Shown here: positions 6,245 to 14,700 of the stretch, piece by piece
Layout of the letters: each line of letters opens with the position of its first letter
Position numbering within the stretch: position 1 is the stretch's first letter
Assembly (NCBI GenBank): GCA_903861055.1
Contig: CAIOSU010000435.1
Span: forward strand, 1-15,738
Direction of reading: 5' to 3'
Origin: an uncultured bacterium
GTDB lineage: Bacteria; Bacteroidota; Bacteroidia; Chitinophagales; CAIOSU01
Length of the DNA: 15,738 nt
Notes under the pieces: generated by a model
What the model was told of the DNA's origin: nothing
Database searches by the model: none
What the model saw: only the letters and a program-made list of their open reading frames with translations
Made by a program: the position numbers and the translations under genes

Positions 6245-6272
6245 CAAAAATAATGAATTTTAATTCAACAAA
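6245..6272 (-). promoter_or_regulatory. Candidate promoter of DUF1573 paralogue 2
   Basis: On the minus strand TATTTTTG (6252 down to 6245) fits TAnnTTTG, with TTTG 16 bases further upstream (6272-6269) as a -33 element. The spacing is slightly short. The surrounding 6214-6380 region is AT-rich and holds no other visible gene. Confidence 0.45.
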
Positions 6273-6380
6273 CAGCAATCGTTTTTATAACAATTACTAT
6301 TTCGCAAATTACATGCCAGTTTGGTAGCACTTGCTAATTTAATAACGAACGCCATAACTTGTAGCAGTTTTGCCTGCCAT

Positions 6381-7682
6381 TTATGAATTATTAACGTTTA
6401 CTCTTCTTCTCATAAAGTATACCAGTGCACCCACGGTACCTATACAACCTAATATAGTAAGCGCATAATTGAATTGTATAAAAAAGCTAAGCCAGCTTAA
6501 GTCTTTGTTGCCCAGCTCTTTAAACAGCAATACACTTACGCTACCCAGGTAGCCAAACGAATCGGCGAGGTAGATGAGGAAACCCGCATTGCTCACGTAT
6601 TTATAGTGGGCAATCATGCGCTCAAAAAGCAAACAATTGAACGGGATATAGGCCATGTAGGTTGCAAAACCGGTTAACGATATCCAAACCAATGGGCTAA
6701 TGGCGCCTGATTGGTAGGCAAATGTGCTAAGGCCCGCCAGTAAAAGACCAGAAAAAATAACCCAGTGGTTTACCAAAAATGCCCGTTTGTTGTCTTTAAT
6801 GAACATAATAGTGCCCAAAAACAACAACACACCCAACGTAACTGGCAGCTCGGTTTTGGTAAAAATGTCAGGTTGATCGGCATAGCCCAATGAATCTAAA
6901 ATATTGCTCATGAAATTGTCCCTAAAATCGCGGAAAGCGGTGAGGATGGTATAAGTAACAATAAGCAATACCAACCCAGGCGCAAAGGCTGTAAAAAACG
7001 CCCATCGCTGCTTGCCATTCATAGGTTCGCGTTTGGTGCGCAATTTAACATCTTCGGCACTCGGCTCAGGTACTTGGTTTAGCAACCAAACAAAGAGCAT
7101 AAGTGGCAGCAAATACACCAAGCCCGAAAAAAATGGCATCCAAGCAATAGAAATTTGTGCGGTTATCAGTTCAGTTTCAATCCATTTGCCTACGGTTTTG
7201 GCAAACCCTGAGGCGAAAATAAAGCTGGCACAAAGGCCTACGCCCATTATTTCGGTGAATTTGCGCCCCTCTAGGTAGCTAAATACCAGCCCCCATATCA
7301 TACCTAGCGGTATACCATTGAGGAACATAAACAACGGTTTCAATTTCATAGGTGCGGCACCAAAACCCAAAAGCGCTAATTCGGCCAGCAGCACAATGCC
7401 CACAATGGCTATGGCACGGCGGTTTTTGCCCATTTCGCTTACCACCTTTATTCCTACAAACTTCGATAAGGTGTAGCCCAATACTTGGCTTATAACAATG
7501 AACGACTTAAAGCTCAGCCCCAATATCTCCGGAAAATCTTTGTACCCAGCCGCTGTAAAAGGTTTGCGGAAACCGTACATGGCAGAATAGGTGCTAAAGG
7601 CAGCAAAAGTGGCTACCACCATGAGCAGCCAACCGTTTTGGCTCATGGCTCTTGTAAGAGCATTGGGTTGCTTAATGGTCAT
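6381..7682 (-). CDS. DUF5690 family, MFS-like membrane protein
   Basis: A 433-residue polytopic protein with about twelve hydrophobic segments in two halves, separated by a charged cytosolic loop around EPSAEDVKLRTKREPMNGKQ. The N-terminal motif TYSAMYGFRKPFTAAGYKD, followed by QVLGYTLSKFVGIKVVSEM, is what I recall of the Bacteroidota DUF5690 family, which has the layout of the major facilitator superfamily. The substrate is unknown. The start at 7682 was chosen because its ATG overlaps the TGA of the upstream phosphatase gene as ATGA. A longer frame to 7721 adds only a hydrophilic leader inside that gene. The coupling suggests the transporter and the PHP phosphatase are made together and may handle the same metabolite. 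Confidence 0.8.
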   Translation of the reverse strand: MTIKQPNALTRAMSQNGWLLMVVATFAAFSTYSAMYGFRKPFTAAGYKDFPEILGLSFKSFIVISQVLGYTLSKFVGIKVVSEMGKNRRAIAIVGIVLLAELALLGFGAAPMKLKPLFMFLNGIPLGMIWGLVFSYLEGRKFTEIMGVGLCASFIFASGFAKTVGKWIETELITAQISIAWMPFFSGLVYLLPLMLFVWLLNQVPEPSAEDVKLRTKREPMNGKQRWAFFTAFAPGLVLLIVTYTILTAFRDFRDNFMSNILDSLGYADQPDIFTKTELPVTLGVLLFLGTIMFIKDNKRAFLVNHWVIFSGLLLAGLSTFAYQSGAISPLVWISLTGFATYMAYIPFNCLLFERMIAHYKYVSNAGFLIYLADSFGYLGSVSVLLFKELGNKDLSWLSFFIQFNYALTILGCIGTVGALVYFMRRRVNVNNS

Positions 7683-8551
7683 AGTATAATTCCTTTGGTG
7701 GTCAATGGCTTGTCTTGCCAACTATGTTCTTTAAAAATACGTACCTCCTTGTAGCCAGCATCCAATAATATTTGTGCTGCAGTTTCAAATTCGCCGGTTA
7801 TCTCCCTTGGGTGGTGGCTATCGCTGTTTATCATAACCGGTATTCCTAGGCGGTTGGCCTCTTTAAGCACCCAAGCGCTAGGGTAGGGCTCATCGCTTAG
7901 CTTTTTATACATGCCACGGGTGTTTACTTCCATTACCACTCCTGTTTTTGAAGCAAGCTCTAGCGTTTCTATTACGGCATCCCGATACCAGTTTTCCCTT
8001 TCCTGAAAGTGCAGCTTGGCCTTGTTGTGCATTTTTATCTTGTCTAAGTGGCCCAATATATCAGGTTTGGCCTCGGTAAGCATCTGGCGTGTTATTTCGT
8101 AGTACCTGGTCACGGCCTTTTGCACATCGCCTTTAAATATCTCTTCAATGCCTTTATCAAAATAGGAGTGCGTGTAATCAATCTCGAAATGGCTGCCATC
8201 GTCAAACTGCTCCACATAATGCACCGAGCCTATGGTGTAATCTAGGCCCAGGCCAACTATTATTGGGTCTTGTACGCTGGTTAGGCCAGGTACAAAATCT
8301 ACTTCCATGCTCAGGTACACTTCCAGTCTATCGGCATAAGCCTCTTTTACTGCTTTTACGGCGTTTACATACTCATCTACCGCTTCCTTTTTAATTGACC
8401 ATGCATTGGCAAAAGGTAAAGGGCTGTGGGTGGAGAAACCGTAAATTGCTACATTTTGCTCTAGGGCCGCTTTGGCATACATCTCAGGCTCGTCGGTTCC
8501 ATCGCAAAAGCGGGTATGGCTGTGGTAGTTGGTCCAGACGGGTTTGCCCAT
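7679..8551 (-). CDS. PHP-domain phosphatase, histidinol-phosphatase (HisJ/HisK)-like
   Basis: A 290-residue metal-dependent phosphoesterase of the PHP family. The metal-ligand motifs appear in the right order: NYHSHTRFCDG (His10, His12, Asp17), GFSTHSP (His42), MEVDF (Glu83), GSVHY (His111), DILGHLDKIK (His168) and NSDSHHP (Asp244, His246), forming a trinuclear site. The length and the GHLDKI and EVNTRG segments fit the HisJ-type histidinol phosphatase group (histidinol phosphate to histidinol). No other his gene is in the window and relatives act on other phosphoesters, so the substrate is not certain. It is transcribed from a good promoter candidate at 8598-8628 and translationally coupled to the DUF5690 gene. 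Confidence 0.88.
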   Translation of the reverse strand: MGKPVWTNYHSHTRFCDGTDEPEMYAKAALEQNVAIYGFSTHSPLPFANAWSIKKEAVDEYVNAVKAVKEAYADRLEVYLSMEVDFVPGLTSVQDPIIVGLGLDYTIGSVHYVEQFDDGSHFEIDYTHSYFDKGIEEIFKGDVQKAVTRYYEITRQMLTEAKPDILGHLDKIKMHNKAKLHFQERENWYRDAVIETLELASKTGVVMEVNTRGMYKKLSDEPYPSAWVLKEANRLGIPVMINSDSHHPREITGEFETAAQILLDAGYKEVRIFKEHSWQDKPLTTKGIIL

Positions 8552-8597
8552 GGTTTCGGTTATCGATTAAAGTTAAGTGTAAATTGGCAGTTGCCCT

Positions 8598-8628
8598 CAA
8601 ACCTAATGTTAGCACAAGGTTAAATCAA
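8598..8628 (-). promoter_or_regulatory. Promoter of the PHP–DUF5690 operon
   Basis: On the minus strand TAGGTTTG (8605 down to 8598) is an exact TAnnTTTG box, with TTG (8628-8626) exactly 20 bases upstream. This is the best match to the Bacteroidota housekeeping promoter in the window. It leaves a leader of about 40 nt before the ATG at 8551. Confidence 0.6.
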
Positions 8629-8818
8629 TTGCGCCTGCAAATTCTATTTTTTTATTCACTTAATTGCCCAATAGGTCAATTTTCTTGCAGTAACCTTTTT
8701 ATGAGATAATAGGGGACCAAAAAATAATTGCTTAATTTAAAAGTATTCGTATTTTTATTGAAATGCTGTTTTAGTATTTTAAATAAGTATTGTATGTTTA
8801 GGATTAAACTGCAACATC
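8629..8818. other. AT-rich intergenic region, divergent promoter area
   Basis: There is no gene or gene relic that I can find on either strand. TATGTTTA at 8793-8800 differs from TAnnTTTG at one base and could serve the GTG-started peptidase gene at 8819, but no -33 element stands out. The region is much richer in A and T than the flanking genes. Confidence 0.4.
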
Positions 8819-9598
8819 GTGAAACTTATAAAACTTGGTAACAAAGGCGATGAGGTCGCACTTTGGCAATATTTTCTGATTGGGCAAGGCTATACAATAC
8901 GCGGCGGCGCCGATGGCGATTTTGGCCCAGCTACTTTCGAAGCAACTGTTCTTTTTCAGCAGAATCATGGTTTGCAGCCCGATGGGGTAGTAGGCAACCG
9001 GAGCTACGGTGTGGCCATGACCTTGGGTTTTGGTGGCGTAACCGATACCGACAAGAGCCGCATCAGCCAAAACTGGCCTCCGGCTCCTAGCCATTTGGTG
9101 CCACTGGTTGGCAATGCTGCTAAGCAAAATGTCTTTGGTACGTTTGCTTTTAAAATAGACCCCAAAAACGACGGCAGTATTATAGTTACCGATAACTGGG
9201 CCCAAACAAACCTGACCATGGTAACCGTGCCCCAATTAAATAAGGTAACCGGCACGGGCGATAAAATCTATTTCCATAAGAAAGGTGCCGAGCAGCTAAA
9301 GGCTCTTTGGGCAGGGTGGGAGCGTGAAGGCTTGCTGCACTTAGTCAAAACCTACTCAGGGGCTTACAACCCGCGATTGATACGTGGCAGCGAAACCAAC
9401 CTAAGCATGCACGCCTTTGGTACCGCCTTTGATATTAACGTAGCTTGGAACAAGCTAGGTGCCGTGCCAGCATTAGTAGGCCAGCAAGGCCAAGTACGTG
9501 AGTTGGTGCCACTGGCCAATGAGCATGGATTTTATTGGGGTGGCCACTTCAAAAACAGGCCCGATGGCATGCACTTCGAAATTGCTAAGTTACTTTAG
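8819..9598 (+). CDS. Peptidoglycan-binding and M15 D-Ala peptidase protein (endolysin-like)
   Basis: A 259-residue two-domain protein. Residues 2-68 form a PG_binding_1 repeat (IKLGNKGDEVALWQYFLIGQ, then DGDFGPATF and LQPDGVVG). Residues about 140-259 form a VanY/M15-type zinc peptidase with SMHAFGTAFDIN, where His198 and Asp205 are expected zinc ligands. GMHFEI follows, where His252 is the third ligand; Glu254 is close by. It should cleave peptide bonds in peptidoglycan stem peptides. The start is GTG at 8819, immediately followed by the conserved PG-binding domain, so there is no room for a signal peptide and no transmembrane segment. This architecture is typical of phage endolysins and related lysis proteins. 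No holin or other phage gene is adjacent, so it may be a domesticated orphan. Confidence 0.88.
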   Translation: MKLIKLGNKGDEVALWQYFLIGQGYTIRGGADGDFGPATFEATVLFQQNHGLQPDGVVGNRSYGVAMTLGFGGVTDTDKSRISQNWPPAPSHLVPLVGNAAKQNVFGTFAFKIDPKNDGSIIVTDNWAQTNLTMVTVPQLNKVTGTGDKIYFHKKGAEQLKALWAGWEREGLLHLVKTYSGAYNPRLIRGSETNLSMHAFGTAFDINVAWNKLGAVPALVGQQGQVRELVPLANEHGFYWGGHFKNRPDGMHFEIAKLL

Positions 9599-9623
9599 GT
9601 TAGTTGATTGGTTAATCGGTTGA

Positions 9624-9764
9624 TTAGTTATTGGTTAATTGCTTGCCTCGCCTTGGGCGAGGGTTATTGGTTGATTAGTAAATTGGTTGATTAACTATTT
9701 CGTATTCCGTTGTCGATTTTAGGTTTATAACTCGTAACCAGTAAACCAATTAACCAATAACTAA
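9624..9764. repeat. 18-bp perfect inverted repeat
   Basis: TTAGTTATTGGTTAATTG at 9624-9641 is the exact reverse complement of CAATTAACCAATAACTAA at 9747-9764, with 105 bases between the arms. The right arm includes the TAG stop of the PhoX-like gene (9761-9763). It could form a long hairpin that ends both convergent transcripts, or be the ends of a small non-coding element. Confidence 0.75.
9642..9661. repeat. GC-rich palindrome inside the repeat tract
   Basis: CCTCGCC (9646-9652) and GGCGAGG (9656-9662) form a perfect 7-bp stem with a TTG loop. This GC-rich block of about 20 bases interrupts a run of GGTTAATT/GGTTATTGG words, as if inserted. It has the same size and character as the block at 403-422, and both contain GCCT followed by a GC palindrome. 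Confidence 0.55.
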
Positions 9765-11236
9765 AAACCAGTGATAGCAATAACCACCGTTTTATTAAAT
9801 GGAGCAGGGTTGTTTTTATTGGGGTGCTGAATGCTTACAAACATAGTTTTGCCATCGGGCGTAAACATAGTGCCTGTGGTTTCGCATCCTTCTGGCCCAA
9901 TCAGAAAACGTTTTAGGTCGTTAGCAGTAGGGTTGGGGTTCTCCAAATCCAAGAAATATATCTCGTTGTACACTTCATCTTTAGCCAAGCCTGGTTCTCC
10001 AACGCGGTTGTTGGTGTTACCAATCAGGTCCTCGTTAATCATCAAATAGTTTTTACCGTTTACTTTTCCCAAGTACATGCCATCGGGGCTAGCAAAGTTG
10101 CCGGCAAGTGTTCCGGTAATATCGCCGCCAGCAACTAGCGGGCGCATTTTTAAGGTATTCAGGTCTAGTTCCAATACGCGGCCATACAAGTCGCTATAGT
10201 TGTTTTCGCCTTTGTGGCAGCAAATATTGAAATAATTGGCAGGCTTGGCTCCAAGACCGACTGCACGGTCGAGGTTATATTCGTTGTTTCCAGTTTCCGA
10301 AATGTATATTTTATCACCTACACCGTCTACCCATTCGTGGCGCACAAACAAGGTTGCACCCAAGCGAATGGCTACATCACGGGCAATTAACAAGGAGTCC
10401 TTATCGCGGGGCAAGTTAAGCCACTCACCGCTCTCGCCGTCAGTCGACTGTTTGTAGGCGTATAGTTGGCCACTGGTATACACACCAGCGGTATCGGCCA
10501 CAAACTTAAAAAACACAGCCGGGGTAGCATCATCGGTAAGATAAACGGTTTTATTATCGGCCATAATATGGGCATCTTCGTGCTCATAGCGGCCCATAGC
10601 ATAAAGCTTGTGCAAGGCTTTGCCACTCATAGGGTCTACCTCAACCATCCAGCCAAAGTTCTGGTAACGTTTAAGGCCCTTAAAGTTGCTGGTGTCGCGG
10701 TATTCGCCTGTAAGGGCTGCATTGTTGCTAGGTTCGGTTTCTTCGGCTGTAAGTATGGTGTTTTGTGGGGTGAGTGTGCCACCGCAATTGCGCAGTGTGC
10801 CGCCAACGGGTGCAAAATCAATATGTTTTATGGCTAGGGTTTTCCAGGTGCCATTTTCTTTCTTTATTTCCAACAAAGCGCCGCCACCGCCATCGCCAAG
10901 GTTATCGTCTAGGTTCTTGCTTTCGTGGTTTACATACAGGTAGCCATGTTCATTGCTGCCATCAATAGGTATGTAAGCTGTAAAGTCGGCCGATTCCCTT
11001 GCTGCGAATTTTTTCCCATCGGCACGCAAAATCGAGTCGATGCCAGCCGTGTAAAGCATATCGTACTTATAGCCTTCGGGTATTATTACCGTGCGGTTGT
11101 CAAAATTAGAGGCAATGGGTTTAAACAAACTAAAGCTATCAATAACAGCATCGGTAGTTCCGGCAGGCTGTTCTTCAGCAGTGCCACAAGAGAACAAAAA
11201 AGGGAAAGCGAATGCTAGCAAATACACTGGGCGCAT
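9761..11236 (-). CDS. PhoX-like (DUF839) lipoprotein, putative alkaline phosphatase
   Basis: A 491-residue lipoprotein: the signal sequence MRPVYLLAFAFPFLFSC ends in a lipobox with Cys17. The mature part resembles the PhoX/DUF839 beta-propeller family, which are calcium- and iron-dependent phosphomonoesterases active outside the cytoplasm. Family-like segments are YLYVNHES (100-107), GGTLRNCGGTLTPQNTILTA with EE following (145-166, compare the NCxxGxTPWGTxLTCEE segment of PhoX), GRYEHEDA (215-222), and SPDGMYLG and CETTGTMFTPDGKTMFVSIQ near the C-terminus. The usual TPWGT reads TPQNT, so activity should not be assumed. The gene starts 59 bases after trxA on the same strand and has a -7 candidate of its own. 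Its stop overlaps the repeat tract. Confidence 0.82.
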   Translation of the reverse strand: MRPVYLLAFAFPFLFSCGTAEEQPAGTTDAVIDSFSLFKPIASNFDNRTVIIPEGYKYDMLYTAGIDSILRADGKKFAARESADFTAYIPIDGSNEHGYLYVNHESKNLDDNLGDGGGGALLEIKKENGTWKTLAIKHIDFAPVGGTLRNCGGTLTPQNTILTAEETEPSNNAALTGEYRDTSNFKGLKRYQNFGWMVEVDPMSGKALHKLYAMGRYEHEDAHIMADNKTVYLTDDATPAVFFKFVADTAGVYTSGQLYAYKQSTDGESGEWLNLPRDKDSLLIARDVAIRLGATLFVRHEWVDGVGDKIYISETGNNEYNLDRAVGLGAKPANYFNICCHKGENNYSDLYGRVLELDLNTLKMRPLVAGGDITGTLAGNFASPDGMYLGKVNGKNYLMINEDLIGNTNNRVGEPGLAKDEVYNEIYFLDLENPNPTANDLKRFLIGPEGCETTGTMFTPDGKTMFVSIQHPNKNNPAPFNKTVVIAITGF

Positions 11237-11252
11237 GAGATTCTATTTTATA

Positions 11253-11260
11253 CAAAAGTA
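11253..11260 (-). promoter_or_regulatory. Candidate -7 box of the PhoX-like gene
   Basis: TACTTTTG on the minus strand matches TAnnTTTG and lies 16 bases before the ATG at 11236. No good TTG is found about 20 bases upstream, and read-through from trxA is also possible. Confidence 0.4.
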
Positions 11261-11295
11261 CATCATGCTGGGCTTATTGCATTATTATGGTTGTG

Positions 11296-11595
11296 TTAAG
11301 CGTGTTGTTGCAGCAGTTGTTTCAATTGATGCCCAGGCACCACGCCCGATTGCTGCCACAATATCTTACCGTTTTTGAAAAGCATCAAGGTAGGTACACC
11401 CCTAATTTGGTATTTGGCAGCTATTTGAGGATTTTTGTCAACATCAATTTTAATGATTCGGGCATCATCGCCGGCTTCGGTGGCCACCTCATCCAATATT
11501 GGGGCCATGGTTTTACAAGGGCCGCACCACGTTGCAAAAAAATCTACCAGCACAGGCTTGTCACTGTTTATAATATCGTTAAAGTTGCCTTTCAT
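11296..11595 (-). CDS. trxA: Thioredoxin
   Basis: A 99-residue thioredoxin, a cytoplasmic dithiol reductant with no signal peptide. It has the classic active site ATWCGPCK (redox cysteines 24 and 27), the buried Asp18 in VDFF, the cis-proline motif RGVPTL (Pro68) and the ending strand MLFKNGKI. The ATG at 11595 is preferred. A GTG three codons upstream (11604) would add only VII and gives no better domain match. It lies between the secDF terminator and the PhoX-like gene. No TAnnTTTG box is visible immediately upstream. Confidence 0.93.
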   Translation of the reverse strand: MKGNFNDIINSDKPVLVDFFATWCGPCKTMAPILDEVATEAGDDARIIKIDVDKNPQIAAKYQIRGVPTLMLFKNGKILWQQSGVVPGHQLKQLLQQHA

Positions 11596-11681
11596 GATTA
11601 TCACTTTATTCTATAACCAATGATGGTGGTTAATTTGTTCCACAATTTTGAGGAATGAACACAAGGGGTTTTTGGATAAAA

Positions 11682-11714
11682 AAAAAGCCGCATCGTTTTC
11701 GGATGCGGCTTTTT
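11682..11714 (-). terminator. Strong terminator of secDF
   Basis: A 13-bp perfect stem is formed by AAAAAGCCGCATC (11682-11694) and GATGCGGCTTTTT (11702-11714), with a 7-base loop. On the minus strand the stem runs into about ten consecutive T, 20 bases after the secDF stop. The plus strand also has five T, so it may work in both directions. Confidence 0.9.
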
Positions 11715-11733
11715 ACTATAGGTCGAAAAGCGA

Positions 11734-14700
11734 TTAAGCTTTCAATTCTTTTTTCTTGCGATACGCTTGGATATCTACAACCAATGGTGCCGCAATAAAG
11801 ATAGATGAGTAAGTACCGAAACCGATACCAATCAACAAGGCAAAGGCAAAACCACGGATAACCTCACCACCAAAGATGAACAACATCAATACTACTATAA
11901 TGGTGGTAAATGAAGTCATAATCGTACGGCTAAGAGTGTTGTTGATAGCTAGGTTGGTTACTTCTGCAACTTTTTTGCTTGGGTACTCAAACAAGTATTC
12001 ACGGATACGGTCAAATACAATCACGGTATCGTTCAACGAATAGCCTATCACGGTAAGAACTGCCGCTATAAAGTTCTGATCAATTTCTAGAGAGAAAGGT
12101 AAGATACCTTTAAATATAGTGAACAAACTGAGTAGCACCAATACATCGTGGGTGGTGGTTATCAACGCAGCGATTGCAAACTCTGCCTTGCGGAAACGTA
12201 GCAAAATGTACAAGAAGATAATAATTAAAGAGAAGATGGTGGCAAAAAGAGCTGCACTTTTAATATCGGCAGCAATGGTTGGGCCGGTTTTTGAAGCCGC
12301 TACTTTATACTCTTCGGTAAACTGCTCATAAGTTGGTTCGTTAGCATAAAAACCTTTCAGCGATTCGTAAAGTTTTGTATCTACAATACTATCAACCTCG
12401 CTACCTGTTTCGGCCACACGGTATGAAGTAACAATTTTCAATTGGTTCAACGATTCGCTGCCGAAAGTTTTAACGCTAGTTGATGTATTCTCTAGGTTGG
12501 TAGCTAAAGAAGCTCTAACATCATTTACGCTAACCGTTTGGTCGAAACGGATTTGGTAGCTTCTACCACCTTGGAAATCGACACCGTATTCAAATCCACG
12601 GGTAAGCGCCGATACTAGGCCAAGTACAACGATAGCACCGGAGAAAATGTAAGAAATTTTACGTTTCTGTATGAACTGGTAATTTGCCGTTGAAAGAACG
12701 CTCTTGGTAGCACTGGTAAAGAACGACATTTTGCCACCATTGAGGGTAATTCGTTCCATTAACAAGCGCGAAACCAACACCGCAGTAAGCATCGATGATA
12801 CTATACCTACCATCAAAATCAAAGCAAAACCACGAATGGGGCCTACACCGAAGTAGTACAACACACCACCGGTTAATAGCGTGGTAATGTTTGCATCGAT
12901 AATGGAAGTGTATGATTTAGAGTAACCTTCTGAAATGGCAGTAAGCATGCTTTTGCCTTTCTCTAACTCTTCTTTAATACGTTCATAAATAATTACGTTC
13001 GCATCTACGGCCATACCAATGGTAAGTACTATACCTGCAATACCAGGCAAGGTAAGTGCTGCACCAAAAGATGCCAAAGTACCTAGTATAAAGACAATGT
13101 TCAATAGCAATACCAAATCGGCAATTAAACCTGCTTTACTGTAGTAAAAGGCCATAAAAGCAACAACTAACAGAAAACCTCCAAGCAATGAGTAAAGGCC
13201 TGCATTGATTGCCTCGGCACCCAAAGTTGATCCTACAATGGCTTCTTCAACAATAACGGCAGGGGCGGGAAGTTTACCTGAACGGATAATACTTGCCAAA
13301 TCTTCTGCTTCGCGAACATCAAAATCGCCAGTGATAACCGATGTAGAAGATAGCTCTTGCTGAACAGTAGGGGCTGTATAAACCCTGTCGTCCATTACAA
13401 TAGCTACGCTCTTCTTAATATTTGCACCTGACAATCTTTTCCAGTTTTGCGCACCGGTGCTAGTCATATACATGGTAATGTTTGGCAAACCAGTTACTTG
13501 GTCAGACAAACGCTCGGCGTTTGCTACGTCATCACCTCCAAGTGGTGCTTCGTCGGTGTTGTTGGCAGTTTTAATTAAGTGTAACGCATAAATGCTAGTG
13601 CCACGTATCATTTTGGCGCTCCACAAAAACTTGATGTTCCTCGGGAACAAGGCACGCACTTGTGGGTCGTTCAACCAACGGTCAACACTGTCACGGTCGT
13701 TGCTGTATGAGTAACCAATAACAGAACCTTGGCCGTATTGGTAACCACCGCTTTCGGTTTGGAAAATGTTTGGTTGGATAAGCGAATACTGAGTACCATA
13801 TAATGGATACTGCTTGCGCAATTTTGCTGCATCTTGGGTAGCCAAAGCCGATGAGTCGGTTGTTGCGCCAGCTTCAGTGGTAGTATCATCAAGCGTTGCT
13901 AAAGTTGAATTGGTGTCAGGCTCAACAACGTCAGTTACCGCAGTAGAATCATTAACTGGGTTAGTTATAGTTGAATCCGTGCTAACTAGCGAGCTATCAA
14001 CGGCACTAGCGGTATCAACAGCAGTTTTAGCAGAGTCAGAAACGTAGCCTTTATATTCGGCAACAATAACATTCGCATCTTCCATAGAAGGTGCAATTTC
14101 CGCGTTCTCAAACGTTTCCCAGAACTCCAATTTAGCGGTTGATTGCAATAGGTTTCGGGCACGTTCAGCATTTTTGATACCTGGAAGCTCAATCTCGATA
14201 CGTTGCGTAAGGGTTTGCTCGGTAATGTTAGGGTTGGCAACACCCAAACCATCAACACGGGCACGCACAATTTCAACAGTTTTGCTGAAAGCGGCATTCG
14301 CCTCTTCGCGTATAACAGATATAACCTGCGCATCGGTGTTGTTGTACTGAATTTTATCTTTGTTCGATGGGGTAGCAAAAATGGCAGCCAAAGGCTGTTT
14401 GTTGGCTTGCTTTTCGTAGGCAGCTTCAAACAACGTTATAAAATCTGTATTGGCAGTTAGCTGCTCTTTACGCGCTTCGTCCAAGGCGGCCAAAAAAGCA
14501 GGGTCTTTGCTGTTGTCGCTCATGGCAACCAACAGTTCATCCATACTAACTTGTAGTGTTACGCTCATACCACCACTTAGGTCAAGACCTAAACCAAGTT
14601 GGTATTTTTTCAATTCGCCGTAGGTATATTCTACAATTCCTAGGCTAAGTACCGGTGTATTGTACACCGAGTCAAGATACCTTGCCTCTAAGGCATCCAG

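Larger units (their letters stand above)
9601..9772. repeat. Degenerate GGTTGATT/GGTTAATT repeat tract
   Basis: The gap between two convergent genes is filled with irregular copies of the words TTGATTGG, GGTTAAT and GGTTGATTAG on the plus strand (9601-9695). Their complements appear at its right end (9740-9772). The low-complexity pattern is unlike the flanking coding DNA and contains no ORF with recognisable homology. The right end runs over the stop codon of the PhoX-like gene. Confidence 0.75.

Noticed and set aside
8662..8682. A hairpin (AATTG..CC/GG..CAATT) followed by T bases as a plus-strand terminator
   Set aside because: It has a mismatch, the stem is weak, and no plus-strand gene lies upstream of it.
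9601..9772. A CRISPR array in the repeat tract
   Set aside because: The repeats are short, irregular and contiguous, with no uniform spacers and no cas genes nearby.
10466..10837. A plus-strand ORF of 123 residues opposite the PhoX-like gene
   Set aside because: It has no recognisable domain and lies fully inside a well-supported minus-strand gene.
13814..14047. A plus-strand ORF of 77 residues rich in Ser, Val and Thr
   Set aside because: It is the antisense of the low-complexity insertion in secDF; the repetitive composition keeps the opposite frame open.
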